Shown here: positions 28,115 to 40,338 of the stretch, piece by piece
Numbering within the stretch: position 1 is the first letter of the stretch
Layout: the number at the start of each line of letters is the position of its first letter
NCBI GenBank assembly: GCA_003956705.1
Contig: QZCP01000096.1
Location: 60,620-124,619, forward strand
Reading direction: 5' to 3'
Origin: Brevipalpus yothersi
Taxonomy: Eukaryota; Arthropoda; Arachnida; Trombidiformes; Tenuipalpidae
Length of the DNA: 64,000 nucleotides
Program-made: the position numbers and the translations under genes
Notes under the pieces: model-generated
Told to the model about the DNA's origin: nothing
What the model saw: the letters and a program-made list of their open reading frames with translations, nothing else
Databases searched by the model: none

Positions 28115-28850
28115 ATGGAAAATTCATCGAATTCAAATGGTCGAATTCAGGTGAGTGTAGTCGAGAACGTTGCACTAGTCAATTAATATTCTAGGATAAA
28201 TTTTTTTGGATTTAGCGTTAATGTATGATAAATAATTTAGTCATTGTCTCACTTTCCACAGGCAACACTGGAATTGGTCTAGCAATGTCTGCCTTTGTCA
28301 AAGACTATCGATGTATCATTACGATGCAACTGCTGAGGAAATCCTGGATGCTACGAATAAGAAACTTAATATGATCGTTATCGGCGCTGGAGTTACGATA
28401 GCTGGCATTGGACGTAAGATCAAGGAAGTTTTGCCAAATTGTCAGATAGTGGCCACCGATCGGAAAGGATATTCACTAGCTCTGCCTGAAGAATTGAATC
28501 AAAATGGTCCTACGAAGACGAAGTTGAAGGAATTGGATATAATTTAATTCCGACCGTTCTCGACCGTGCAGTTGTCAATAGATGGATTAAAACTAGTGAT
28601 AAAGAAATCCACTATGAAAAATCGAGGTTTCAATCAGATGTCCGTGGTCGATGGGAATGGATTTTGGAAAGGAATGATAACTGTCGCACACCATGAAAAT
28701 GTTGGTTAGTCGCTCGATGACTGTTGATGATGCAGTAGAAACAATCAAGAAACAATATGTTTTCCCTACAATCGATCGTAATGACACTCTAGCATCTAAC
28801 TGACCACTCTTTTGATTCAAAAGTTTTGAAAACGCAGTTTTGTCTTGTAT
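28115..28850 (+). pseudogene. CBS: Cystathionine beta-synthase pseudogene
   Basis: A broken copy of the CBS gene at 37545-39207. The start ATG (28115) and the first residues MENSSNSNGR remain, then most of exon 1, including the heme region and the PLP lysine, is missing. Exon 2 begins at 28262 with GNTGIGLAM and is interrupted by a deletion at a short TCATT repeat, which joins YRCII to the equivalent of AEEILDAT. The GTGGT loop is reduced to GVT. A further deletion removes the segment from the middle of the catalytic domain to the CBS domain, and the frame is lost near 28547 and again further on. Homology fades near 28850. The intact gene has all these parts, so loss of function is clear. Confidence 0.92.
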
Positions 28851-29429
28851 GACAATACACACTATAATGTACTCGACCATCCAGAGGGATTCCAGTCGAA
28901 ACAAACTTTTTCCAAGGCAAACGTTTGCCTTGAAGCAAGCCAAGTCAAGCCAGGCCAAGCCAAACTTATGTAACTGTATAAGCTGCCTCTCTCTCTCATC
29001 GATCGTCTTGGGCTGCTCTTGAGCAGACTGTTTAGCTTACCTCCTCAAGCTTGTCAGTAGAGAGCCAAATAAGCAAGTGAAGCTGGCTTGTGAACTGTGT
29101 TGAGATAGCCCAGAAGCAGCCATTTTGCAGCTCATGTGTATTTAAATGTGTGTGTAGCCACTCTCTTTTTTTTGTTCAATTCGCTCTCTCTCTCTTCACT
29201 ATCTTGTAGAGGGAATCAATTTGGATTCCTTTTCCATCTATTTTGTTGGATATTGGATCAATGTTGAATATTTGTTTCCACTCTGTTTCCACTCTATTTC
29301 TCTACACAACTGAATGTGTGTGTGTGTTAATTGGATTTGATATGTGTGCATGTAATTAACATTTCCAAGCAGTGATATGATTTTGGTGAACACTTGAGGA
29401 CAATAGCCCTTTTCTTCATTAGGGTTGGG

Positions 29430-29460
<31 letters not shown>

Positions 29461-29829
29461 ATTTTGGCTGTCAGTGGATTGAACTTTGCTGCGTCAATAC
29501 TCTCTCTTCATCTCTCTTCATCTCTTCTCTTCCTCTTCCTTCTCTTGTATCTTTCTCTTATTCAGCTTTGGTCAATCTTATTTGCATTACTTTGTTCATC
29601 ATTCATACTATTTAGTGGATTGAACTTTTTTTTGTGTCTTATACCCATCGGTATTTGAAAGTGATCACTTTTGGTTAATGTGTATTTTGGTTATATTTGC
29701 GTGAGTATCTTATCGATACAATCGCAGCGTTTTGACTTTTGACTTCAACTTGTTTAGATAGGGAAGAAGAAAATTGATTGTTTTTTTCTCTTGCCATCAC
29801 ACCATCTGACAAGCTAAGCTACCGCCAAA
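28851..29829. other. Intergenic region with small repeats
   Basis: Contains an imperfect short repeat of CAAGCCAAG type at about 28930-28968 and CT runs at 29430-29460. The end is the 5'UTR of the tweety gene. Not homologous to the second duplication copy. Confidence 0.4.
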
Positions 29830-31821
29830 ATGTTTGATTTACCACCGGAAGTAAAAAATGTGATGAATCAAATTGATTCATTGAACCTTACCGCCACAAG
29901 TCCAGGTGGAAATTTTAATATGTCCATACTGGCCATCTATTTCCATCAAATTCCACATAAAGATATACACCTCAATTGGGTCAATAGCACTTTTGATCTT
30001 AAAGATGATCAATATCAAGAAGCCCTCGGTATCATAGTGGCTGTGCCAGGATTTTGGTTGATACTCACACTCTTATTCTTCCTCATATTCTTCCTCAGTC
30101 GATGTTGTGATGTCAACTCGAAGAAGAAGAAAAAATTAACATGCTGCAAATGCTGCCTATGCCTTTTTACTGTCATTTCCGTAGCTGTGATAGCAGTTGG
30201 AATGTATGGTAATTTTAAGACTCATCAAGGCATGACAAAAGTACAAAATTCATCATCTCATATAGCTCAAAACATCGAAGAACTTCATCGCCTCACATCT
30301 CAAATTGACAATGGCATTGTAAAAGACATCCATGATAATCTCAATCTATCCTTGAATCGAGCGACTGGGCCCATTTTTAAGAACTATACACTGGTCCAAG
30401 TTATCACCGACAATGTGTCAGAGATGAGAAAAGACTGCAATTCAGCCAATTCTTTAGTTGCGTCGATAAAAAGTCGCATTATTGATCGAACAAACTTTGC
30501 TCAAATTGACAGACTAAATCTACCTGAAAAAGAAATGATTAGAACTATATTTACTTGGGCAATGCTAGCATCTCTTCTTTTCGTTGGAATGATTCTGATT
30601 TGTGGTATATGCAAGCACTCCAGATGTTTATTGATCCTTTTCTCAGTTCTCGGTCTTCTCTCTCTGGTAATCTGCTGGGTGCTAGCTTCCATTTACATTG
30701 GATTCTGTGTTGCAGTGTCTGATTTATGCATTAATCCTAAACCTTTCGTTTACAAGTATCTTCCGCGCGAAAATTCTCAGCTAAACTATTACCTTGAATG
30801 TGATGAGCAAACAACAAATATTTACGCTAAAGAGGTGGAACAAGTTCTCAATCACATGGACAAGATTAAGCGTGGTTATGATACGATACAGTCTGATTGT
30901 AAAAACAAATGTACTGATATACAATTTGTCCAAATCATGGAGAATGTTGGAAAAAATTATGCCAATATTCGTGATAAAATAACCTCATTCGGAGACAAGT
31001 CAAATTGTCAAGGGGTCCATCAGAACTTCGAATCAACTCTCGGTTACACTTGTAAGGATGTACTCGAAGGAGTAACTTTGATGCTTCTCTCAGCTGCTGT
31101 CACTGGCCTGATATTCACATTGTTGGTACTATGCGCATCTCACACTTGGATAAATATTCGATACAAGCGTAACAAAGCAATGACTGGTGAAAACAATGAT
31201 GAAACGGACCCTTTCTTGCCCCCAGTTTCTACATCCTCAACCGTTTCCTCATCAGCGAGCAACGTCAAACGAGCCAGTAACAATCATCCTGATCTTGGTG
31301 GATCCTCAATGAGGCCTAGGTGTGTAAATTTCTTTAACTCTTCTTCCCCTTAAATCCTTTAGTTTTTTATCGCCTCCTCATTTCATGCCTTTACCCTAAC
31401 TATCTTGTCTACTCTTACTCTCTTGTTGGTCCCACCACTATTCCATGCTGTTCTCCCTCTTCTTCCACTTTTCTCTCTTTCTTTCTTTCTTTCGTTCTTG
31501 CTCGTCTCACTGAAATGCCCCCCTCTTCATTGATGAGTTTTTCTTCTTCCGGGTTTTTCTTCTTACAGCAGATATAGTCATACGCCGCCCCAAACTCCCC
31601 ATTTCGTCCCTGTTCCTGGTTACATGGCAAATGCACCTCAACTTCCAACATCGAGTAATGGTAGGTCACTAAGCACTAAGGATGAACAATTATCCTTTTT
31701 AACACCTCCTCCTTCGTATGAACAAGTTGGTCAACATGGTCACCCAATGCACCAACCGCATCACCATCCTGGCCTTGCATCTGTTGGGCCACAATATGTT
31801 GTGAGTTATCGCAAGAATTGA
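29830..31821 (+). CDS. TTYH: Tweety-family anion channel
   Basis: Two exons, 29830-31319 and 31569-31821, encode 580 residues. Tweety homologs are membrane proteins implicated in volume-regulated chloride flux and lipid handling. The start MFDLPPEVKNVMNQIDSLN is followed by a helix (residues about 67-90, GFWLILTLLFFLIFFL), the CCKCC cysteine block, a second helix with VGMYGNFKTHQGM, which matches the conserved GFYGNxET motif, a long extracellular region with several NxS/T sites, two helices (about 240-290), a Cys-rich loop (YYLECDEQ, DCKNKC, CQGVHQ) and a fifth helix (about 415-437). The C-terminal tail has PPPSYEQ, a PPxY motif typical of Nedd4 recognition in this family. The intron splits a Ser codon. 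Five membrane segments in all fit the family. Confidence 0.9.
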
Positions 31822-34638
31822 AGCATATTCATTTCAATTCTGCTCCATCTTTTATCATCCCTCTTCCCATAATTGTTTCAAGTAGGATGCTAATTACTCA
31901 AAACTATATCATCGAGTTCAAAAATAATGAACATGGAGTTTCATCAGTGTCCCAGTGCTGCCTACAAGAAACTAGTCTCGCAAAATAACTCACACAGATC
32001 TATCATCACCACCAATTGCTCGAAACTCCTTGATTGTATATTGACCGATCATAATTCAAAGCATGTATCCTCCACTTGAATCCTTAAACCAAATGTAAAT
32101 CAGCTCATCATACCCACTCTCCTTCTACCCTTACTCTTGTTTTGTTTATCTCATGTCATGCTCGACCTCATACACACATGCAGATGCATTTTCTATTATC
32201 CATCTTTCCAAAACATTTGGAAAGAACATATAAAATTTTTTCGTTTTTAGTTCTTGCGAGACTCTCTCATGGGCTCCAGATCTCTTTGTCAACATTCTCA
32301 TCTTTATAAAAGGTTCTGGTCGTTGCCTGAGCCACCTCTAAAATGATTTTGTATTATATTTTTATCGCAACTTTTGTGTTGTGCTTCCAACTACCACCGA
32401 AACACCAAGTTATTTTAAAGACCCAAATGCTCGCTAGAGATATATCCTGATTCGCAATAGCCACTTATCTCCACTTAAAATTTTTTTAATCTACCTTATA
32501 TTTAAGAAAAATATGCTCTCCTACGATAAAGATGAGTTAGCAATAATGAACGAGAAATGTTATTAAGATATGATCATGTCAATCCATCAATTTTGGATTG
32601 ATGTTTTCGATCTGATCGATTTCTCATGAAATTTGTAACAATTAATTTCTTCTTTTCATTATATGATTTGTCCATTTTATACTTTTGACGTCAAATTTTC
32701 TTTATCATTGAAAAAAGTTGTTCCTTTATTTTCGCGTGCTTGTCTTTCTCACCATTAGTCACCATTAGTCGCTTCACGGGTTTGTTTAGCTTTGAGTGGA
32801 TCAATTTGCTGATTGAAAATTTTTTCAGTGATCCTTTTTCCACTTGAAACAATCTCTTGTTTTGAATTATGAACCTACCAAACGAAGTTTTGTAACCTGA
32901 GGAGTGAATGCTCTCTATCTCTATCTCTCTCCCTCCTACGTACACAGCCTTCGGTGTAATTATAGATACCACACAGAAATCCAAGAGGAAATGAAAATTA
33001 AGCAGTCTCGCGTTCAGAGATGTTCATGAACTTTCCGGTTTCCTCTTGGGAAGACGGAATTTTTTTTTTTATTTAAAAATAAAAGATGGAGAGAGTTTGG
33101 AAGACTGAGTAGACATTTAGGGTTGAGTGATGTGAGAATGAGTTCAGTCCAGACAGAAGTGTTCATACTGCATGCCTAATTACCTTGTGTGGATCAAAAC
33201 TAACCTTTACCTTTCAAACAGGGAGATATTGAGATGATGCGAGCCACACAAGCGACCAAATTCTAACTCAACACTGAGCTCCAGGAACACTAAGTGAGCC
33301 AGCTAATCAACAGCCAAGCTTATGAACAAAGAAGATGACGTTGTCCAGTGTCTAAATATGACCACCATATTCAACAACAGCAAGCCAAAGTTAGAACAAG
33401 CATTCAAGCTGACTGTTTAGCCAATGGAACAATCATTTCAATCTTTCTTAACCATCATTTCAACTCCTTCGTTCGTAATTGGACGGCAGCCTCTAAATCA
33501 ATCTCAATTTGATTGTTGTTCCATCAATGTTTTACTATTATACTATATTAATTTGAAGGAACCACAGTTACAACCCACTAAAAGCAAGCACTAAGAGTTT
33601 TTCGATCAAAATTCTGGACAAAACTCGGTTTCTTAGACCCTCAAATCGTACAGTCTCAGCAGATTATGAAACAATCATCAAGTTGCCCATTTATCACATC
33701 CAAGTAGCTAAGAATCAACCGTCATTACTCGTCACCATCATCATTCATAGAACTATGTACTTATCACCATGATTTTTGTCCACCAATAATTGAATTGAAA
33801 TCATGATGAAATGCGTTTCTTAAGTCTATAAATTCACGAGTTTTGAAAGATCTTCCAAACAATATCAGGAAACTTGAGCTTCTTCGTAAACATATTGCTA
33901 TCTTTTCCAATCACGATATTGATTATTATAACCTATTCACCATGAACATTTGATGACTGCTGCTCGTGTTAAGATCATCCATTAAAAGCCAAGTAGATCA
34001 TCATTTTCTATCAAAAAAAGACGAACTAGGGAGAGTTTGTGATGTCTCACATTGTAGTTCTCAAACGAGTAAAATTTTTGAATTCTTGATTTAAACTTTT
34101 TGAAATTGATGCACTTGAATCAACAAGAATAGAATCAAAGACAAAGCCATCAGAAACTTTGGAAAGAGATGGTAAACACTACTAACATAGCTGGAATAAT
34201 GTAAAGTCTCTCTAAACATGAAGATTTGAATAAAATTCCAGTATCTTAATTAAATAAGAATCTGTTGGAGGGAATAAGAAAATAGTCTGTCCTCCTTGTC
34301 AATAATTTCGGATTGAATGTGGGCAAGATATTTGAAAAACATTCATCTTCATGTCTGTCGAATGCTAGAGTGAATCAGGTAGGTGGGATAATTAAACACT
34401 CTTTATATTCGATCCAGCTGATAATAATAAGATTTGAGTGTAGTCTGTTTGATGTGAATTCTTTTTTTCAATTTTCTAGGAAGAAAGCTGAAATTAAATA
34501 TTAAAAATTGCTTCGATTCTATCTGACAGATTCCTTGGAGGAGATACACCTACTATGTTAATTGAATGTATCGTTCCTATCATTGTGCTTTTCCTTGATC
34601 GACACATTTTTGTTCATATTTTTCGATTTGTGGCCAGA
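31822..34638. other. Intergenic region
   Basis: 2.8 kb of AT-rich DNA between the tweety gene and duplication copy 2. I see no gene, tRNA or transposon; the open frames here are short and without codon bias. Confidence 0.4.
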
Positions 34639-34809
34639 AATCATGTTGGAACAACAATATCGATCTTTTCCCGACTGTTTTGGAGAAAAAATTGCTATTT
34701 GATTGGAAAAAGATCACGGCTTGATTGTTTTGTTTTGCTAGATTAGGTGACCAAAATAATAGAAAACGATTCTCAATTTACTGTTCTGTACTTTCATATT
34801 GGGCTAATT

Positions 34810-35436
34810 ATGCTTCTGTTGATGAGAATTCTATTGTGTTCTCATGCTCTTGCTTTTGTAGATTTGGAAATACCATTACATGATATGCATACAAGGGATC
34901 GAAATGTTCTCATATCAGAAGCATTCAACAAATTTGAAATTGCGGTAAGTTTACACATAGCATTCGAATTTTTTAGATTTTTCCACCAGTAAGCTTGACT
35001 ATACCCAGTTCGTATGATTAGCTACCGATCATGGTGATCATCTTTCTCCCTCAATTGATTTGAGCTGATTATTCACCAAGCTGAGCAAAATTCTCTTACT
35101 CTTACTGGAAGAAGATCTGATCATCATTCTCAATGTTAATGTGCTCATGAACACATATGATGAACATGTGAAAAAGTTTCAATGACGATATACAGGAACA
35201 TCCTTCTCCCATTTTTTTCGTTCATCATCAGTTTACTAATCAAGATGAATTATGTTCATCGAACCATCCAAAGGATGTACTCGTCACGTTAACGTCACAT
35301 AAAACTATGAAATAATCAATTCTAATTTCTTTCATAGGCCCACAACTGCTGGATTGCCGTTTGTCTGTATATTATCACGCTTGCTTTGTCACTACATCAA
35401 TACTATATGAACAGAAAACTTCAATATGGAATCTAA
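34810..35436 (+). pseudogene. RNASEK: Damaged ribonuclease kappa copy
   Basis: The paralog of the gene at 25978. Exon 2 (35338-35436) and the splice sites are conserved, and exon 1 ends at 34944 with NKFEIA. But the region that held the start ATG has a deletion, and there is a two-base loss before the first helix, so the ancestral N-terminus is out of frame. The first usable ATG is 34810, which would give 77 residues (MLLLMRILLCSHALAFV... AHNCWIAVCLY...QYGI), lacking the N-terminal 20 or so residues including the Cys-rich head. It may make a shortened protein, but I treat it as a pseudogene because the intact copy exists. Confidence 0.7.
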
Positions 35437-37544
35437 TTTGTTGTAAATTAGTGATTAGTGAAGCTTGTTTGTCTTCAATAATATTCACGAGACTTATGGT
35501 TGATCAAACACTTGATTTTCGATTTCAATGATTGATTTGTCCAATTTACAATAATTCGAATCTATTTTCAGCTAATGAAAACCTAAAATTTGCAATTTTT
35601 TACATGAGAGTTCCAAATTTTTCTTGAATGATATTTTTCGGCTCAAACGAGATTGATCAAAGATTGGCCTAGCCCATATTAAATCATCTTACAATCTTCA
35701 TTTTATTATGAGTAATTCAGAAACTTCTAGACAGTTTCAAAAATTATCTTCAAAATAAGAGAAAATGGAAGAGTTGAGAGATATCCCTGAGATTTAGTGA
35801 ACGTTAATTGGTTAATTTTTTGGATTTTCCACGATGTTCCTAAAGTCGAGCAATGAGTAAAGGTTCAATGTTCATTGTTTACAAATCAACGCGTTCTACT
35901 CTTTCAAATAATTATCAAAAGTTATCAACATGGTAAAAAAACCATTCAAAGAGAATTAATAATGAGAAAAAAGTTCGTTGCGCAAACGAGTCACTGGAAT
36001 GCGAACTGCTCAAGATACTCGACTGGAAACATCTCTTCATCATCACTTCCCTTGAAACAGACACAACTCCCCTGACTAGCAGGTTACATCAAGGATTCCT
36101 GTGAGAGATGGTGATGATTAATAATGTTTCTCACCATGTTTACCATGTAACACTAACCAATAGACGCTTGTTAGTTTGGTGAGCAAAGAGTACAGTAAAT
36201 TCGCTCCGCTAGAATCGATATCAAAATGTCAAGCTAGAGCCGGCTAATCATACATCGAGCATTTCCTCTACTTTGGCAAGAAAAATCAATAAATCATACA
36301 CAAAATATGCCGTGCACATTGTTTCTCATGAGTTCGAAGATAATCAGAATCACTGAATATTATTCCAATATTATCAGATGAAAATTTCTCAAGCAATTCT
36401 CATGAAAGCGGGACATGTAACATACTCGACACTCTATGTGCAATTACATAGACTCGTACATAGACTCACAATGCTCATGTCCATCGACACTTGATCTCTC
36501 TCTCTCTCTCTCTCGTGTACTGATCTGTGTTGTTTTTTTGCTCTCAGAACTTTTTTGCTTTCTGCTTGCATGTGGCCACAAATGTTCACATACACAAATA
36601 TTCTGATCAAGTTTTCGCTTTTTTTGTGTTGAGATGGAAATTTTTCTAGTCTAAATTAATATTCACCACATAATTGTGTGTGTGTATGTGTGTTAGTGTG
36701 TGCCCAGTCGATCCACAAGTTGATTGTGACATCATAAGACCTTGATGGCTGACCGTATGAGAAGTTGCTCTTCCATCGATCAAGGTTATCTCACCCTTCT
36801 CATGGTTACCATACTTTAGATGGTGAGATGATTATGGTTGGAAATCCTTTCTTTGTGGCATGTCTTCATTTTCCACGTTCTTCGACTCAAGGGTAACACT
36901 TTTTACCAGATATACAGTCCAGCCCAGTATTTTCACATCATTTCGATAGTTGAAATTTACACACTCAATCCATTGCGATCTGACATCGATTTTCTTACAA
37001 CAACCTGTCTATTTTCCTGTGTGTGTGCAAAGCTCACCTGAATCAACAGTTACAAAAGTAATCATCTCAGGAAGTGATTAATATTTTGACCAAAATCTAT
37101 AAATATATATCCATCTCTTCTCTATTTTGAAGCTGATATGATGAATATGTCCATGTTCCAAAGTTAAGTTTTTTTCCTCTGTACAGTATTTTTGTAAACA
37201 TCAATATACACACACTTGAACCCCACTTCGAGAGCGATCTCATCAACACTCTCAGGTAATTGCGCAGGGAAAATATGTATATATATTTGTTTAATTTGTT
37301 TATCTAGTTAATCTAATCTTTGATTGTGTCCTGATTGCTAAATTTATCTTGATAAATTATGTAGCATATCTTGTGATCTTTTCCAGTGATTTTTCACAGT
37401 AAGCCACTTGTACTCACTCGGAGCCGTTCATCGATTGACCACTCGAAATCGCGCGTTGCAAAATCAATTGATCAGTTGGAAAATTTTTCCCCACAACTAC
37501 TCTTACTTTGGTGCATATAATCTAAACCAAAAATTGTGATCAGT
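35437..37544. other. CBS upstream region
   Basis: Homologous to copy 1 with two extra blocks. It contains a TATAAATA at 37098-37105, a putative 5' non-coding exon with a donor at 37256 (ACTCTCAG|GTAATTG), and an acceptor-like TTTTCCAG near 37387. Short CT run at about 36496-36514. Confidence 0.5.
37098..37105 (+). promoter_or_regulatory. TATA-like element of CBS
   Basis: TATAAATA lies about 155 bp upstream of the putative non-coding exon donor, within the 410-bp block that copy 1 lacks. It is a motif match only. Confidence 0.35.
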
Positions 37545-39207
37545 ATGGAAAATTCATCAAATTCAAATGGTACCATCGATGACTTCAAACCTCCAAATGC
37601 CAAGTCTAGATGCACGTGGAGTTTGGGAACCGATAAAGCAGATCCTCATCGTCATTTGAAAACTTCCCGTCCTAAGCTTGGTTCGAGCATATTGTCCTAC
37701 ATAGGAGATACACCTCTGGTCAAGCTGAATAGAATTCCTGGTCAATATAAAATTAAATGTCAAGTTTTCGCCAAATGTGAATTCCTCAATCCTGGTGGCA
37801 GTGTTAAAGATCGTATTGCATTGCGTATGATCGAGGAAGCGGAAGCAAAAGGAATCATCGAGCCTGGATATACCCTCATAGAACCAACTTCGGGTAAGTG
37901 AAGCCAAGAATGTCAGTTAATATTCTAGGATAATTTTCCTTGAATTTAAGGGGATGCTCCCTTTATATAAGTCAATTAATCTAATCATTTTCTCACTTTC
38001 TACAGGCAATACTGGAATTGGTCTAGCAATGGCTGCCTCTGTCAAAGGCTATCGATGTATCATTGTGATGCCAGAGAAAATGAGTGCCGAAAAGGCAAAT
38101 GTTTTACGAGCTCTTGGTGCGGAGATAATCAGAACTCCAACTTCTGCTCGATTCGATGCGCCTGACTCGCTCATATCAGTAGCTCAGAAACTAGCGAAAA
38201 CAATCCCCAGGGCAGTCGTTCTTGATCAGTATGTTAATCCAGGGAATCCACTTGCTCATTACGATACAACTGCTGAGGAAATTCTGGATGCTACGAATAG
38301 AAAACTTGATATGATCGTTATTGGCGCTGGCACTGGAGGTACGATAGCTGGTATTGGACGTAAGATCAAGGAAGTTTTGCCAGAGTGTGAGATAGTGGCT
38401 GCTGATCCCAAAGGATCTTCACTAGCTTTGCCCGAAGAATTGAATCAAAATGGTCCCAATTTTTACGAAGTTGAAGGAATTGGATATGATTTCATTCCAA
38501 CCGTTCTTGATCGTGCAGTCGTCGATAGATGGATCAAAACTAGTGATAAAGAATCTTTGATCATGGCGAGAGAATTGATTTCCAAAGAGGGACTACTCTG
38601 TGGAGGGTCATCAGGAAGTGCAATGACAGCAGCCATGGAAGCTGCCAAAGATTTGAGAGAAGATCAAACTTGTGTGGTTATTCTGCCTGACAACGTTCGT
38701 AACTATTTGACCAAATTTATTGACGACAATTGGATGGCTGAGAGAGGTTTCCTAACCGAAACGCTCATCAAAGCTCAAGAGCAGGAGAAACCTTGGTTCT
38801 GGGATCTTAAAATTGATAGCCTTTCTGTTGGAGCTGGATTAATAACAATCACACCTGAAGCCAGGATCAGTGAAGCTATTTCTACTATGAAAAATCGAGG
38901 TATCGATCAGATGCCTGTGGTCGATGGGAATGGCTATTTGAAAGGAATGATTACTGTTGCACACACCATGAAAATGTTGGTTGGTGGCTCAGTGACTGTT
39001 GATGATGCAGTAGAAACAATCAAGATACATGTTTTCCCTACTATCGATCGTAATGACACTCTGGGATCTCTGACCACTCTTTTGAAAACCCAGTCTTATG
39101 TTGTTATTGTGGACCAAATGTCTTCAACTGAGCGTAAAGTTGCTGGAATTATCACTCACGTTGACATGTTGAACTATATGATCATTGCCGATGCTTATGA
39201 GCAGTAG
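37545..39207 (+). CDS. CBS: Cystathionine beta-synthase
   Basis: Two exons, 37545-37893 and 38006-39207, encode 516 residues. CBS condenses homocysteine and serine to cystathionine using PLP; it starts transsulfuration. The N-terminal heme region has Cys23 (SRCTW) and His35 (DPHRH), like the human heme ligands C52/H65. The PLP lysine is K88 in NPGGSVKDRIA; the phosphate-binding loop is TSGNTGIG, and GAGTGGTIAG is the second glycine loop. After the catalytic domain the C-terminal regulatory CBS-domain pair (about residues 365-516) has ISEAISTMKNRGIDQMPVV and VAGIITHVDML. Human CBS is activated by AdoMet at these domains; that is inferred here. The start MENSSNSNG is the first ATG of this exon, preceded by a likely non-coding exon. 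A broken paralog lies at 28115-28850. Confidence 0.95.
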
Positions 39208-40338
39208 TTGACAATTAATTGTCTCGTTGAAATGAAATAACACTTTCTACGTTTTTTGATTTCGATTTTTTTTCTTTTTCATAAAATTTATCAGGTTCAT
39301 ATCACCCTTATACTGTTAGCTTTTTGGGCGTTTACTTTTTTGTATTAGATATTAGTGATGTTGAAAGGATAGAAATTTCCATCGATTGGTGAATTTTTTT
39401 CTTGCGAAACAATAAGTTCCAACTATTGCGTATTTTTTTTGAATATTCTGTCGTCTCACTGCATCTCAGGGTTTAATTGATATTGATTCAAACGGAAGAC
39501 ATCAAAAAATTAATCTGTTATAAGATAATGTAATTGTGATATTCAATCAAATTGTACTCATGTATCTGAATTTCGATATTATCGAATCTCATGAAACTAC
39601 ATTTACTTATGATAAAAGCTAAACTTTGAAAAGATTTCAGAGATCTAAGAACTAAATTGTTCTTCTTCTCTGTGATCAAAAGTTTACGATCGATCAAACT
39701 TTCTCTTCATTGAATTTAAAACGTCTCATTGATGTACTGCTCACCATTGAAAACTCGGTTGTGCATGGCTATTTTTCAAAAACAAGAATGATACATTGGA
39801 CATTGCAAAGCATTCACACAGGTAGAAATCAACATGATCTATGAAGATTTTATACTTAAATCACATACCTCTGTTGTCTAAATTTTGAGAAAAAACGATC
39901 AACAAAATTGTAGTCAAGATTCGCTTAGAGCTCATCATTTCTCTTAAGAAAAAAGGATCAGAGACGTTTGTTCACTCACTTTACCTGATTTGATTGGCAC
40001 TCTAATTTGAAAAGAGACAAAACCTTACAGTTATCTCCATGGTCCAGTGCATAGCATTGAAGTATCAGAGAGAAATCACTTCACGAGGTAACCATCATCC
40101 AATCAGATCACCCCCATTCGAAACAGGAGATGTGATCACGGACATCCTCGAGAGTAGGAGAAACCGATATCACCCCATGAAAGCTCTTGTCCGATGCATG
40201 GTAACTTGTATGCCACACCTCTTGTCTGGTAGATTAAAATTGTATTAATTGTTACAAGATATAACCATTACTCTCTGCTAGTCCTTTCGATTTACTTGGT
40301 TTCGGTATTAAGTTAAAATTTCCTCACTAGTTTCCATC
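39208..40338. other. Intergenic region
   Basis: CBS 3'UTR and upstream of the first ML gene; AT-rich, with one short open frame at 40054-40248 that I do not support. Confidence 0.4.

Larger units (their letters stand above)
25840..28850 (+). repeat. Segmental duplication, copy 1 (RNASEK intact, CBS broken)
   Basis: Homologous in the same orientation to 34639-39103 (about 8.8 kb downstream). The start is marked by the shared AATCATGTTGGAACAA and the end by the last recognisable CBS codons. Introns are kept in both, so this is a DNA-level copy, not a retrocopy. This copy is about 1.4 kb shorter, with several deletions. Confidence 0.9.
34639..39103 (+). repeat. Segmental duplication, copy 2 (CBS intact, RNASEK damaged)
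   Basis: Homologous in the same orientation to 25840-28850. Relative to copy 1 it has about 200 bp extra (36194-36395) and about 410 bp extra (36770-37186), and it keeps all of CBS (homology ends within the CBS gene because copy 1 stops there). Confidence 0.9.
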
